Source of the DNA: Nostoc sp. RI_552
GTDB lineage: Bacteria > Cyanobacteriota > Cyanobacteriia > Cyanobacteriales > Nostocaceae
Assembly (NCBI GenBank): GCA_016124525.1
Contig: WGNO01000006.1
Coordinates: 1-64,000, forward strand
Direction of reading: 5' to 3'
Length of the DNA stretch: 64,000 bases
The notes beneath the pieces are model-generated. The model was not told where the DNA came from. It ran no database searches and saw only the letters and a program-made list of their open reading frames with translations. This document shows positions 27,701 through 36,048 of the stretch, piece after piece; position 1 is the first letter of the stretch, and every line of letters starts with the position of its first letter. The position numbers and the translations under genes are program-made.

Positions 27701-28181
27701 CTGATAAATTAACTGGCTTTTGGTGGTGGGTGTTGGGGGGTTGTTTATCTGAAGAAGTTGTTTCTTTTTCATTGAGGTGGTTTTCTGTTGGGGTGGGGTT
27801 GTGTTTTAGTTCTAAATAGTCACCCCATTGAATTGTGACATCAAGGAAATTAACATTTTCTTGCAAGAGAAAGCTTAACCCAATGGAGGAAGGAAAATAA
27901 GCTTTTTTTGCAAAGGTTTTTTCAGGAATATTTTCGTCTTCACTGCTAATTTTATCTGAAATGAGGTCTATGTCATCATCGCTACTATCATCACTGCGTT
28001 GTGATATGGGTACACCATGGGGGACTAAAAAACCTGTAAGATAGTACTTTGATGGTGGTTGGTCGAGAATTTCTTCAGCATAGTCTTGGTTTTGTGGTGT
28101 GGGTCCGATGAGGTCAAGCTCTAAAACTTCAATTAAATGCGATCGCACTTGTGGGGAGGTGGTATATTTTTCTTTGTTCAT
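24702..28181 (-). CDS. drmA: DISARM helicase DrmA
   Basis: A superfamily 2 helicase of 1159 residues, the DNA-translocating core of DISARM. Walker A is PTGGGKT (467-473), the DEXH box is DELH (705-708), and motif VI appears in the C-terminal RecA domain as QATSRVGRDDQ after ATNMISVGLDITRLGLMVVL. Between the motifs lies a zinc ribbon (CPWCGTKL ... CCNRSCDF). The N-terminal 400 residues are a less conserved domain. Its start is only 4 bases after the stop of the Y1 transposase-like gene, and its end overlaps drmB by 4 bases, so all three are presumably on one mRNA. No strong Shine-Dalgarno precedes ATG 28181, which fits coupling to the gene before it. Confidence 0.93.
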   Translation of the reverse strand: MNKEKYTTSPQVRSHLIEVLELDLIGPTPQNQDYAEEILDQPPSKYYLTGFLVPHGVPISQRSDDSSDDDIDLISDKISSEDENIPEKTFAKKAYFPSSIGLSFLLQENVNFLDVTIQWGDYLELKHNPTPTENHLNEKETTSSDKQPPNTHHQKPVNLSGSWKRIPREAKIPVSLTELFSNYNQLPKIIPIPDTDGLQLVVSLRPVSNNNLIPPGTGSVSVFLVNNRFSTPENNKDTTYTFQTCLTIHTPQPLVPRPNLRGGNNEDWDENVADLQYRHDYEYAVGHNVSVIALTDTNGNCQQVSTAWIPKADVEKVIPTQVNNVELNMEALAHASTPQALQKMLFPLVDAYNQWIAQQTSEFSTQSTGQDETFNLLIRNCQIANQRIHAGILALQDPQIFTAFSMANKAIATAIRQRNTHNKNITPSSVAPPQWRLFQLAFLLMNLVGIAQGESSHRPVVDLLFFPTGGGKTEAYLGIAAFTLVLRRLRYPGVKSAGVSVLMRYTLRLLTLDQLGRGATMICALELERRKNPQQLGTWPFEIGLWVGEKATPNRMGKAGERNENSARERTIAFQRDNSTKAPSPIPIENCPWCGTKLKPICFQLKPTPQRPINLEITCCNRSCDFHGDSSLPIVAVDEVIYRRLPCFIISTVDKFAMLPWVGETGTLFGKVDRHDQDGFYGPTQLNKGKPLGNHLPPPDLIIQDELHLISGPLGTMVGLYETAIDALSTQQKNNHKILPKIIASTATVRRANKQIQALFGRNEVSIFPPPGPDRRDSFFAKTVPITEKNGRTYVGIAAQGRSAKVVLLRTYLALLGAAQKQWLNLGGNKNPENPADPYMTLLGYFNSLQELGGSRRIVEDEVKSRLAYHSRRRRVNETSGLFADREIDDEPEELTSRITTNQIANTKRRMELTFSQQEKIDVVLATNMISVGLDITRLGLMVVLGQPKTAAEYIQATSRVGRDDQKPGLVITLLNIHRPRDRSHYERFCAWHATFYRDVEASSVTPFSPRAIDRGLAAITVALARLGHPGMTAPTHAFNITKYRQELNFVIDTIAQRAQLCKNQENDSEQTRQKVAARVKELLDLWNSTADEKNRLQYQREVGEAPPLIFNPLDPELDNQPPEIKKRFKAQRSLRDVEPMVNLRLINFHGQEIEESQT

Positions 28182-28185
28182 TGTC

Positions 28186-28599
28186 TTAATTAATGTTGGT
28201 TTTTTCTAATTCCACTTTGAGGGTGCCTTGTAGGTGGTGTTTTTTTTGATTTTTGACGTAACTTACGGTTTGTTCTAATTGTTTATAACTAAGGGAACAA
28301 ACACTATATCCTGAATCCCAAAAAAATTTGGTTGGGGTGAAAAAATTGTTTTCATAAAAATGACATGAACTGCTATATTTGATGTTTTCTATTAAATTAG
28401 CGATAGCGATGGTGGGGGGAATAGATATGACTAAATGAATATGGTCTTCCATTCCACCAATACCATGGATTATGCAATTAACTTCATTGGCTTTGCGAAT
28501 AATATAGTTATGAAGGATAAACTCCTGTTGAGGAACAATCAAAGGTAAATGTTGTTTAGTTCCCCAGACAATATGATAATAAAGTTGCCATAAGCACAT
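28186..28599 (-). CDS. Y1/HUH transposase-like protein (IS200 TnpA type) inside the DISARM operon
   Basis: 137 residues from ATG 28599 (the frame is open to TTG 28611). It is a complete single-domain Y1 nuclease: the HUH motif is His53-Ile-His55 in GGMEDHIHLVISIP and the nucleophile is Tyr114 in VSYVKNQKKHH, both intact. The N-terminal YYHIVWGTK is also typical of the family. After the YxKNQxxHH helix only about 15 residues remain, so the usual longer C-terminal tail of IS200 TnpA is missing. The gene lies 71 bases after the drmMI stop and 4 bases before drmA, in the operon direction. There is no tnpB, and no room for normal IS ends on the drmA side. Either it is a captured operon member or a trimmed insertion; I cannot decide. 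Confidence 0.88.
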   Translation of the reverse strand: MCLWQLYYHIVWGTKQHLPLIVPQQEFILHNYIIRKANEVNCIIHGIGGMEDHIHLVISIPPTIAIANLIENIKYSSSCHFYENNFFTPTKFFWDSGYSVCSLSYKQLEQTVSYVKNQKKHHLQGTLKVELEKTNIN

Positions 28600-28670
28600 A
28601 GGTTTTCTCAACTATTAATTACATTGGGAAGAAATGTTGGGAGTTAGGAATTCCTTGGGATTGATTGTTT

Positions 28671-31600
28671 TTATTTAGGGGGTGGAAATTTTCCACCTAA
28701 AATTTCTGCTTCGCTTTGTTGTTGGTTCAATTGAAGTAAACGAGCTAAAATTTCATCGCGAATTCCTTCGCCCCAACGATATCGCCAGGGTTTTTTCTTT
28801 TGTGGTTTTGTGTTATGTTCAACTTCTTCTTCTTCTTCATAATCAAGAAGAAAATCGCAATCAATGGAAATATCGCACCAACCATAAGCATTGAGCACTG
28901 CTTTATCCATTTCTTGATGAAGTTGGCGCAATTGCAATATTTCAGGACTCCATTCATCTGGGTCGTGGAAGCGGTTATATGTGGTTGTTAATCCTTGGTT
29001 GTGGCGAACCATCATAGCAGCGCGGTATTCATAATATTGTTTTCCCGCAGCTTCTAGGGTGGAGTTAATTTCCCAGTTTTCAGGGAAGGGGAAGGTTTCA
29101 AAGCAGTCTGAGGGAGTGTAACGAAGGTCATCTTTCATGGATGAACTGAAAAATCTAGCCCATGTTTCATGGATACGTGATTGAAGGATGCAAAATGCTG
29201 AGTAGGTGGGAAGTGCGAAAACAATTAAAGTATTTGCATATACCATTTTTGGTGGTAAGAATGTAAATGCTACATAAGCAGTTGCACCACAGCTAATAAC
29301 TAACACCCGTTCAAGAGGTGCGATGGCTTTTACTAAACCAGGTCTTTTTTCAACATATTGCCACCATTTGATACGATAAGCATCTCTTTTTTGCTTATCT
29401 CTTTCAGGCTTAACTTTTTCCTCAACAATGTGCATTAAATCAGGATATTCCCTAGCCTCCTCCTCAGTCATATCACCAAAATTGATGACATAGCGACGAT
29501 GTTCATGGGTGGGACTAGAATTAACTTCCTCACCACCAATATAAGGAAAAATCCGCTCTTGATTTTTAGAATCTTTTTCAATCAAACGGTGCATATCTGC
29601 AATGGGTGTTGCATCTAGATTATCATCATCGAAAGTAAAACCCATGCCTAAAACATAGCTACCAACAAAACTTTTATCAGCATTTGCTAACAAGGGAGGG
29701 GGGTTATCATGTTTACCAGATTTAAATAAAAACGCTGAAATAAAGGGAACTTCTTCACCATCTAGAATGGGTTGTAAACAAAGACTATTTTGCGAAGGAA
29801 CTACACCAGGATTTGCTCTTTGGGGATTTTGTTTAATAACATGAACTACGCTCACCACCACCGCAGCTAAACCAGGCCACTTTAACCGTCTTTGAGCATT
29901 GTAAATAATTCCTCCATGGTGACAGATATATGTTAAACCGGTGCTACGGGTGTCACCCTGGGCAATAGTATTAGTTGCGATTAAACCAAAACAACCTGAT
30001 TGGCGTAACAAACTAAAAGCGCGGCGAAAAAAATGAGCAGCTAAATCAGCATTACCATGACATTGCGGGTTGATAACTTTTAACCAATCTAAATAACCGG
30101 GAATATGAGCATTAATTAATGTATTTTTTCCTGCAAATGGTGGATTACCAACAATTACATCAAAACCGGGATTATTCCTATTAAAAATTTCAGGAAATTC
30201 TATTTCCCAATTAAAAACTGGTATGGGTTTATGGCTAAAACCCAGGTGTTCAAGAATTTGTTTGATTTCTAATTTTTTTTCTGGATAACTGCGCCAATGG
30301 TCTAGCTTTAACCGATAATTATTTAATTCGTCTTTTCTTTTTTTGTCTTTATCGTGAGCAAAAAAGGCTGCAACAACTAAATTACCTTGCAAGCGAATAT
30401 TTTCTAAATTAACTTCTATTTTTCTATAGATGTCTTGTTTGATTTGATAATTATCAATACCTAAACTATAAATTTCCCATCGGGATTTTTCTGTTTGATT
30501 TAAAGTTTGGTGAAACAAAGGAAGGTTAGAGTCGTTATAGGTAGTGTCTATATTCCAGTTAAAATTTTTAATTTGTTCTGATGTTAATCCGACTAAAGAA
30601 TCTCCCCACTTAAGAGCATGGTCTAGAAAGGTAAAAGCTTTGGTTTTGGCTAAAGTGACTAACCACAAAGATAGTTTAGCTAAGTTGACTGCAAAAGGGT
30701 TTTTGTCTACTCCATACAAACATTGTTGAGCTACAATGCGCTGGGCGTATAATAAAGGTTCTTCGTTGTGGGGAATGTGAACTAAGGTATTGTGCTGATT
30801 CCATGCTGTAACTAATTTCTCAGCTAATTGACGACAACTTTCTACCAAAAATGCTCCGGACCCCATTGCTATATCACAAATCTTTAAATCTAAAATTTGC
30901 TGTGGTGTGGGATTTTTTCCTAAAGCTGCTAAAACAGGTTTTAAAGTTTCTTTAACGATGGGTTCTGTTAATGCACGAGGGGTGTAGTGACTACCAGTGG
31001 TACGTCGTTCCTGTCCTGGTTGTAAATACAAACATCCACGGGGTATTAAGTTTGGTGTTTTTGGTGATATCTTCGGTGCTAGGGCTGCTAATATTTCTTG
31101 TTCTGTGTGGGCTGCTTTGAGGTCTGTTAAAATTTTCCCTGTGACCTCACAACCGGCTATGTTTTTTAAAAGTTTAGCTCGCTCTGGTGGTTTAGCTTGT
31201 ATGATGTCCTGGAGCTCAACAACAACGGTTACGGATGTTTTAGCTCCTTGGGGTTTACTCCAAAGTCCAATGGATGGATTTTTGGCTATTTCCACTTGGT
31301 AGCCCATGATGGCTTCGTACACTGAGCCAATGTGCTCCACATCTAAGGAACGATAGGATAAACGCTCTCCATCTAATATGAGTAATTTCTGCAATACTCT
31401 GTAAATTACTCCATCAGCAAGTCGTGGAGGCTCTATTGTTTGGTTTGGTTGATATTTGCTATTGAGTGGACGATTTTCTAAAAAAGGATATTCCTCTGGG
31501 TCAAATAATTGTCCGTGACGTGGTGGTAAAAATAACTCTCCATGACTAGCACCGTTGTAGACTAAGCGAAATAAACTCAGCAATGAAGACCAAGCGCCAT

Positions 31601-32600
31601 ACCTTTGGTCTATGGTGTCTGGATAATTACCTGCATCTGACCGTAAACGTTGATACAAACCAGTGACGGAATAATAATTTGCATACACCTTATCTTGAGA
31701 CATTAAGTCACGGTCTTCGGCGTAGAGCAAAAATACCAACCGCATTAAAACAGTAATTAGCCCGCCGTAAATATGTTGAGGTGCGGTGGTGGCTATTTCT
31801 GTGAGTAATAAGTTATTGGTGATAGCGTATGCTGTTTGAAAACCAAGCAATAATTCCCACAATGCTTCTAAAACTTGTTCGGATAATTGGGTAGAAACTT
31901 GGTTTTGATACTTGCGGCTTTTTTCTAAAATAGCAGGTAAACGGCGATGGCTGGGAACAATAAATAGTCGGTCAGCGGAAAGAAGCATGACCATTGCACC
32001 TAAAATTATCCGACCAGATACTTCAGTCATGGCTGTTACAGGAAAAGTCAGATGTCCTGAGGATTCTCCCGGTGGCGCATATACCAAGCGCAATTCTTTA
32101 CCATTACACAAAAGCCCTGTGTAGATTTTTGTTTCTTTTAACAATCGTTCAAACTTGGCTTGGGGAGAAAGTGTGCTATGGGAATAATTAGTTTTAGTAT
32201 CTTGGTTTTTGATTTTGTCAAAATTTATCCCTGGTTCTAACTCTTGAACCAACATCATCCACTGGCCATTTTCTTTAGGTACTGCATAGGTAGGAGTTAA
32301 TATTTCGTGATAGTCTGGCAGGGAGACAGTTAATTCTGTTGGACTTTCTACCAGGTCTTGGGGTTGCCAATCTAAAATATTAAGAGCGAAGGTGCGAAAA
32401 TCTTTGATGTAACAGCTATTGTCTTGTTGGTTGCTAGAATTTCTATAAACAATTGCTGCTAATTTTTGTTGCAATTCCACTGGGTTGCGGTTAATTACAA
32501 CTTGTGATTCTGATAATGCTATTGGATAAACTACCAAACCCACGGGCTGAAGAAAGCCAAGCCATTCTTTGTGTGATTTAATTTCTGAGTCTTTTATCAT
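28671..32600 (-). CDS. drmMI: class 1 DISARM adenine methyltransferase DrmMI
   Basis: A large N6-adenine DNA methyltransferase, 1309 residues, that marks host DNA so that DISARM spares it; this methylase defines class 1 DISARM. Motif I is DIAMGSGAF (576-584) and the catalytic motif IV is NPPF (819-822, in VIVGNPPFAGKN). The long regions on either side resemble the BREX/type IIL-like methylase-specificity architecture, with the C-terminal 400 residues probably carrying target recognition. A run of acidic residues (YEEEEEVEHN) precedes a basic tail. AAGGA lies eight bases before ATG 32600, and the gene starts 11 bases after drmD. A perfect palindrome overlaps its last codons. Confidence 0.92.
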   Translation of the reverse strand: MIKDSEIKSHKEWLGFLQPVGLVVYPIALSESQVVINRNPVELQQKLAAIVYRNSSNQQDNSCYIKDFRTFALNILDWQPQDLVESPTELTVSLPDYHEILTPTYAVPKENGQWMMLVQELEPGINFDKIKNQDTKTNYSHSTLSPQAKFERLLKETKIYTGLLCNGKELRLVYAPPGESSGHLTFPVTAMTEVSGRIILGAMVMLLSADRLFIVPSHRRLPAILEKSRKYQNQVSTQLSEQVLEALWELLLGFQTAYAITNNLLLTEIATTAPQHIYGGLITVLMRLVFLLYAEDRDLMSQDKVYANYYSVTGLYQRLRSDAGNYPDTIDQRYGAWSSLLSLFRLVYNGASHGELFLPPRHGQLFDPEEYPFLENRPLNSKYQPNQTIEPPRLADGVIYRVLQKLLILDGERLSYRSLDVEHIGSVYEAIMGYQVEIAKNPSIGLWSKPQGAKTSVTVVVELQDIIQAKPPERAKLLKNIAGCEVTGKILTDLKAAHTEQEILAALAPKISPKTPNLIPRGCLYLQPGQERRTTGSHYTPRALTEPIVKETLKPVLAALGKNPTPQQILDLKICDIAMGSGAFLVESCRQLAEKLVTAWNQHNTLVHIPHNEEPLLYAQRIVAQQCLYGVDKNPFAVNLAKLSLWLVTLAKTKAFTFLDHALKWGDSLVGLTSEQIKNFNWNIDTTYNDSNLPLFHQTLNQTEKSRWEIYSLGIDNYQIKQDIYRKIEVNLENIRLQGNLVVAAFFAHDKDKKRKDELNNYRLKLDHWRSYPEKKLEIKQILEHLGFSHKPIPVFNWEIEFPEIFNRNNPGFDVIVGNPPFAGKNTLINAHIPGYLDWLKVINPQCHGNADLAAHFFRRAFSLLRQSGCFGLIATNTIAQGDTRSTGLTYICHHGGIIYNAQRRLKWPGLAAVVVSVVHVIKQNPQRANPGVVPSQNSLCLQPILDGEEVPFISAFLFKSGKHDNPPPLLANADKSFVGSYVLGMGFTFDDDNLDATPIADMHRLIEKDSKNQERIFPYIGGEEVNSSPTHEHRRYVINFGDMTEEEAREYPDLMHIVEEKVKPERDKQKRDAYRIKWWQYVEKRPGLVKAIAPLERVLVISCGATAYVAFTFLPPKMVYANTLIVFALPTYSAFCILQSRIHETWARFFSSSMKDDLRYTPSDCFETFPFPENWEINSTLEAAGKQYYEYRAAMMVRHNQGLTTTYNRFHDPDEWSPEILQLRQLHQEMDKAVLNAYGWCDISIDCDFLLDYEEEEEVEHNTKPQKKKPWRYRWGEGIRDEILARLLQLNQQQSEAEILGGKFPPPK
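28681..28697. other. perfect 17-bp palindrome at the drmMI 3' end
   Basis: GGTGGAAA-T-TTTCCACC, fully self-complementary around one base, lies within the last codons of drmMI (Gly-Gly-Lys-Phe-Pro-Pro). It may form a stem that stabilises the drmMI part of the mRNA or partly stops transcription before the transposase-like gene and drmA. Confidence 0.5.
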
Positions 32601-32611
32601 TGCTTTTTTCC

Positions 32612-35600
32612 TTAACCAGAAATTGGATATAAGTAAGTCAAACCCACTGGTTCAACTCGAGTGGCTTTAACTTTGTAAGCAGATTCAATGCGAGCTGGCT
32701 CGGAGGTCATTTCTGTAGCAATGGTTTCCAGGCGTTTTTCCCAATGGCGACGGTCTGCTTCTTGTTGGCGCTTTTCTTCTAATAACGACAATTGCAGTAC
32801 TTGAGATTCTTGCTGACATTTCAAGATTTGCTGTTGTTGTTGCTGGAGAATTTTTTTCATTTCTCCTGCTTCTTTTAAGCCTCGTTGGGTTAGCTTTTTT
32901 TCAGCATTTTGTTTTAATATCTGAGCTTGGTGTTGTAGGTGAGGAATTAATTCTGCTATGTCTTGGGGGGCGCTGTTTTGCAATCTTTGTTTGACTCCTG
33001 GGGGAATGGGTGGGGATTGGGGAGAAGCTATGGAACTTTCTAATAGGTCTAGTACTTTGTCTTTTTCTGTTTGTTTTAAGATTTGAAGCCTTTTTTTTCC
33101 TGGACTGGGGTTGTCAGTCCAGGAAGCTGCTATGGCTATAATTTCATCGTGAAGACGGGAGGCTCCTTCTCCATACAAAGCTAATCTTCCTAAAGCGATG
33201 ACTTTGGGTACAGGGTCGTCGGTGAAACAAATACAAGCACGGGTTAATTCGTTGTGCAAAAATCCTTGTGCTAAAAATCTGCTTAATAACCGTTGAACAA
33301 GTCTATGTTCTAGGTGCAAATGCACCACCTCACTGTCTAAAGTTCCTAGGTCACGAAATACCACAGGACGAGGGGGGGTTTGTTTGCGCCATTCCCAGGG
33401 TTTTTGTCCGATTTTACGCGGTGTTCTCAGGCTGTCTAGGGTGGTGGCCCAGGTGGGGTCTGCTCCGGTGTGTTGGTCTAGGGGAGGAATTAACCAACGA
33501 GCGGTGAGGGGGTTCTTAGCGACTTCGTTGATGTCTAGGGGTTTAAGGGAGGAAACTCCCAATATTTCTAGGGCGGCGGAGATGGCTTCTCGGAAGTGCA
33601 GGTCGTTGAGTTTTAACCAATCTCGGGCGTTTTTCAACATTAGTTGTAGATGCTGGATTTGTTGGCTCAATTGTTGTTGGCGCAATCTTCCTTGTTCTAG
33701 TTCTAGGTTGATTGTTTGTTTGTTGTGGCTGTTTTGGTGGTGTTGTTCTATGTTGTTGATGGAATGGGTTAGGTGGTTTATTTGGTGGTGATGAATACCG
33801 TTGGCGAGTAAATAAGAAACATTTTTTTGTACCACTGGTGCTAAACTACCTAGTTCTTGTTGAATGGTTGTGGTTTTTTTCACTAAGATGTCTAACACTT
33901 TGTCCTCTGCTCGTTGGGGAAAAATAAAGTAATAGCAGTTGACAATGGGACATCGCTGTAATTTGCGGTCTATTCGGCCGTTGCGCTGTTCCATGCGGGA
34001 GGGATTCCAGGGAATATCAAAGTGAAATAAATCAGCACAGTAATTTTGCAGGTTTACTCCTTCCCGTGCTGCATCTGTGGCAATTAAAATCCGTAGGGGA
34101 TGACGGGCCGGGTCGCTGTTAAATGCAGCTTTAATGGCTTCTTGACGTTCTTCTCCCATACCACCGTGAAAAGTCTCTATTCGTTGGTTTGCACGGTTGG
34201 AGTGGGCGATGGCAGCTTGGAGTTGCTGGTGTAGATAAGTTTTAGTATCTGTATATTCTGTAAAAATAATCACTCGCCTATTTAACCAGGCTGCGTCGGT
34301 TTGACCTAGTTCTGGGCAGAGGTGTGTACGAATCCATGCTACTAATCTTTTAATACGAAGGTCTGGCTCATGGCGATAACGATTAGCTATGTTTGTCATG
34401 GTGGTCAAAATTGCTAATTCCTCGGGGGTTGGCTGGCAGTTTTGCTGAGAAGCAAGTATCATTTGAGTCTCTTCTTCTTTTTCTACTTCTTCTTCGGGTA
34501 GGTCTGCTCGTTCGTCATCGGCTCCGGGGGTTTCTATTAATAAAGAAAGATGGGTTTGTTCTGTGGAAACTGAGGGGGTGGTTTGTTTTTCTATGGCACT
34601 TTGATGTACTTTTAAGGTGCGGGCAAAGGCTTCTATGGATGACAAAAGACGCTTTTGCAGAGAAGTAATGATTAATATTGCGTTGGTTTGGGCTGATTTG
34701 GTTGCGTTTTTAAGTCTGGCTTCACGTAGGTGGCGATATTGTTGGAGCCATTGGGATAATTGTATTTCCGGGGCGTTGTCTGGGAGATTGTCAATGATGA
34801 TGGGGGTTACATGACGTTGGGGAAATTCTTCTCCTATATCTCGCAAGTCTTGTTTTAATCGCCGCACCATTACTGTATCTAGAAGTTTAAGGTCTCTGAC
34901 GGGTACTCCTCGACAAAAACGCTGGGGGTCAAGAATTTCTAGTAGGGCTGCAAAGCTGTTGGAGTGTCCGTTGTGGGGGGTGGCGGATAGGAATAGTTTG
35001 TGTTCAAAGCGCCTGGCTAGTTCCCGCACTGTTTTGGTTAGTTGAGAGTCAACAGCATATTTGGCTCCACTAGCGGGGGCTGCGTGGTGGGCTTCGTCGA
35101 GGATGAACATGGCTTTGGGACAAAAATCACCCAGCCAATCTCGTAATGGTGCTGCATAGGTTTCCTCTCGCAGTAAAGTGTGGGAAATGATGAACCGGGT
35201 GTGTGTTGTCCAAGGGTTAATTCCATATCCCCGTTCTTGACGGCGGGCTATAATGAATTCACGGTTAAGAATGACAAATGTCAATCCAAAGCGATTTTCC
35301 ATTTCTTCTAGCCATTGCCTTGTTACTCCCGCAGGACAGGAGATTACTACTCGTTTGACTTTTTGGCGCATTAACATTTCCCGCAGTATTAGCCCTGCTT
35401 CGATGGTTTTGCCTAAACCCACGTCATCGGCAATGAATAAATTAACCCGGGGCATTAATAATGCTTTCCGTAGGGGTTCTAGTTGGTAGGCTTTGACTTC
35501 TATTCCGGCTCGATAGGGAGCTTGAAATAATGTGGCATCTGTGGAAGTTACGCAATTCCAACGTAATGTGTGCAAGTAGGCGGAGAATAAATGGGGGTCA

Positions 35601-35818
35601 TCAAAACCTCGGTGGGCAATTGTGTTCCATGAAGTTCTTTCTACAATTTTTGCGTCTATTTCTTTTTCCCAGAGAATTTCTAGTGGTTCTCCTAGGGCAT
35701 CATCTTCCAAGCAGGAAAGACTTACTTTGGTATCTTGTCCTGGGGATGGTGGATTGACAACTTCCTCTACAAGATACTGCCGTGTTCTCACCTGCACTAT
35801 TTGTCCGGTTTCAATCAT
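32612..35818 (-). CDS. drmD: DISARM SNF2-family helicase DrmD
   Basis: The class 1-specific SNF2-like helicase, 1068 residues and first gene of the operon. Walker A is GLGKT (134-138, in DDVGLGKTIEAG), the Walker B box is DEAH (241-244, in LDEAHHAAPASG), motif III is LSATPHNGHSNSF, and the C-terminal RecA lobe has FTEYTDTK, ATDAAREGVNLQ and WNPSRMEQRNGRIDR. The rest of the protein has long Gln-rich coiled coils (about 690-760 and 990-1040). Together with DrmMI it makes this a class 1 system. The ATG at 35818 has no strong Shine-Dalgarno. Regulation is unknown; a 14-bp stem-loop lies 84 bases upstream. Confidence 0.93.
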   Translation of the reverse strand: MIETGQIVQVRTRQYLVEEVVNPPSPGQDTKVSLSCLEDDALGEPLEILWEKEIDAKIVERTSWNTIAHRGFDDPHLFSAYLHTLRWNCVTSTDATLFQAPYRAGIEVKAYQLEPLRKALLMPRVNLFIADDVGLGKTIEAGLILREMLMRQKVKRVVISCPAGVTRQWLEEMENRFGLTFVILNREFIIARRQERGYGINPWTTHTRFIISHTLLREETYAAPLRDWLGDFCPKAMFILDEAHHAAPASGAKYAVDSQLTKTVRELARRFEHKLFLSATPHNGHSNSFAALLEILDPQRFCRGVPVRDLKLLDTVMVRRLKQDLRDIGEEFPQRHVTPIIIDNLPDNAPEIQLSQWLQQYRHLREARLKNATKSAQTNAILIITSLQKRLLSSIEAFARTLKVHQSAIEKQTTPSVSTEQTHLSLLIETPGADDERADLPEEEVEKEEETQMILASQQNCQPTPEELAILTTMTNIANRYRHEPDLRIKRLVAWIRTHLCPELGQTDAAWLNRRVIIFTEYTDTKTYLHQQLQAAIAHSNRANQRIETFHGGMGEERQEAIKAAFNSDPARHPLRILIATDAAREGVNLQNYCADLFHFDIPWNPSRMEQRNGRIDRKLQRCPIVNCYYFIFPQRAEDKVLDILVKKTTTIQQELGSLAPVVQKNVSYLLANGIHHHQINHLTHSINNIEQHHQNSHNKQTINLELEQGRLRQQQLSQQIQHLQLMLKNARDWLKLNDLHFREAISAALEILGVSSLKPLDINEVAKNPLTARWLIPPLDQHTGADPTWATTLDSLRTPRKIGQKPWEWRKQTPPRPVVFRDLGTLDSEVVHLHLEHRLVQRLLSRFLAQGFLHNELTRACICFTDDPVPKVIALGRLALYGEGASRLHDEIIAIAASWTDNPSPGKKRLQILKQTEKDKVLDLLESSIASPQSPPIPPGVKQRLQNSAPQDIAELIPHLQHQAQILKQNAEKKLTQRGLKEAGEMKKILQQQQQQILKCQQESQVLQLSLLEEKRQQEADRRHWEKRLETIATEMTSEPARIESAYKVKATRVEPVGLTYLYPISG

Positions 35819-35901
35819 GGGTGTTTTGTAATTCTTAGTTGGGAGTTGTTTGCTTTTTAATAAGGGTTTGCTTGGGTCATGGGGACGGATGAAATTATAT
35901 A

Positions 35902-35933
35902 CCCCATGTGGAAGAGGTATCTTCTACATGGGG
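35902..35933. terminator. stem-loop between ubiD and drmD
   Basis: CCCCATGTGGAAGA (35902-35915) pairs with TCTTCTACATGGGG (35920-35933), 14 pairs with one wobble, loop GGTA. It lies 115 bases after the ubiD stop and 84 bases before drmD, all on the minus strand. It most likely ends ubiD transcription and insulates the DISARM operon. Confidence 0.6.
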
Positions 35934-36048
35934 CCATGGTTAGTTATGGAATTTTTGATGTATCTTTATCCTAGGTTCGCACTCATGTCTGAAGTGGGGT
36001 TTGATGGAGTTGTTTGACCAGGAAAATTACCTTACCAGGAAAGTTTTT

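Noticed and set aside
28186-28599. Reading the Y1 gene as an ordinary, intact IS200 insertion
   Set aside because: Only four bases separate it from drmA and no end hairpins are seen; kept as an alternative, not as the main call.
33268-33791. Plus-strand ORFs inside drmD
   Set aside because: They are antisense shadows of the drmD coding frame, with no family or ribosome binding site.
22855-35818. Possible HIP1 depletion of the DISARM locus as proof of foreign origin
   Set aside because: Two octamers in 13 kb against about twelve in the other 51 kb is too small a difference.
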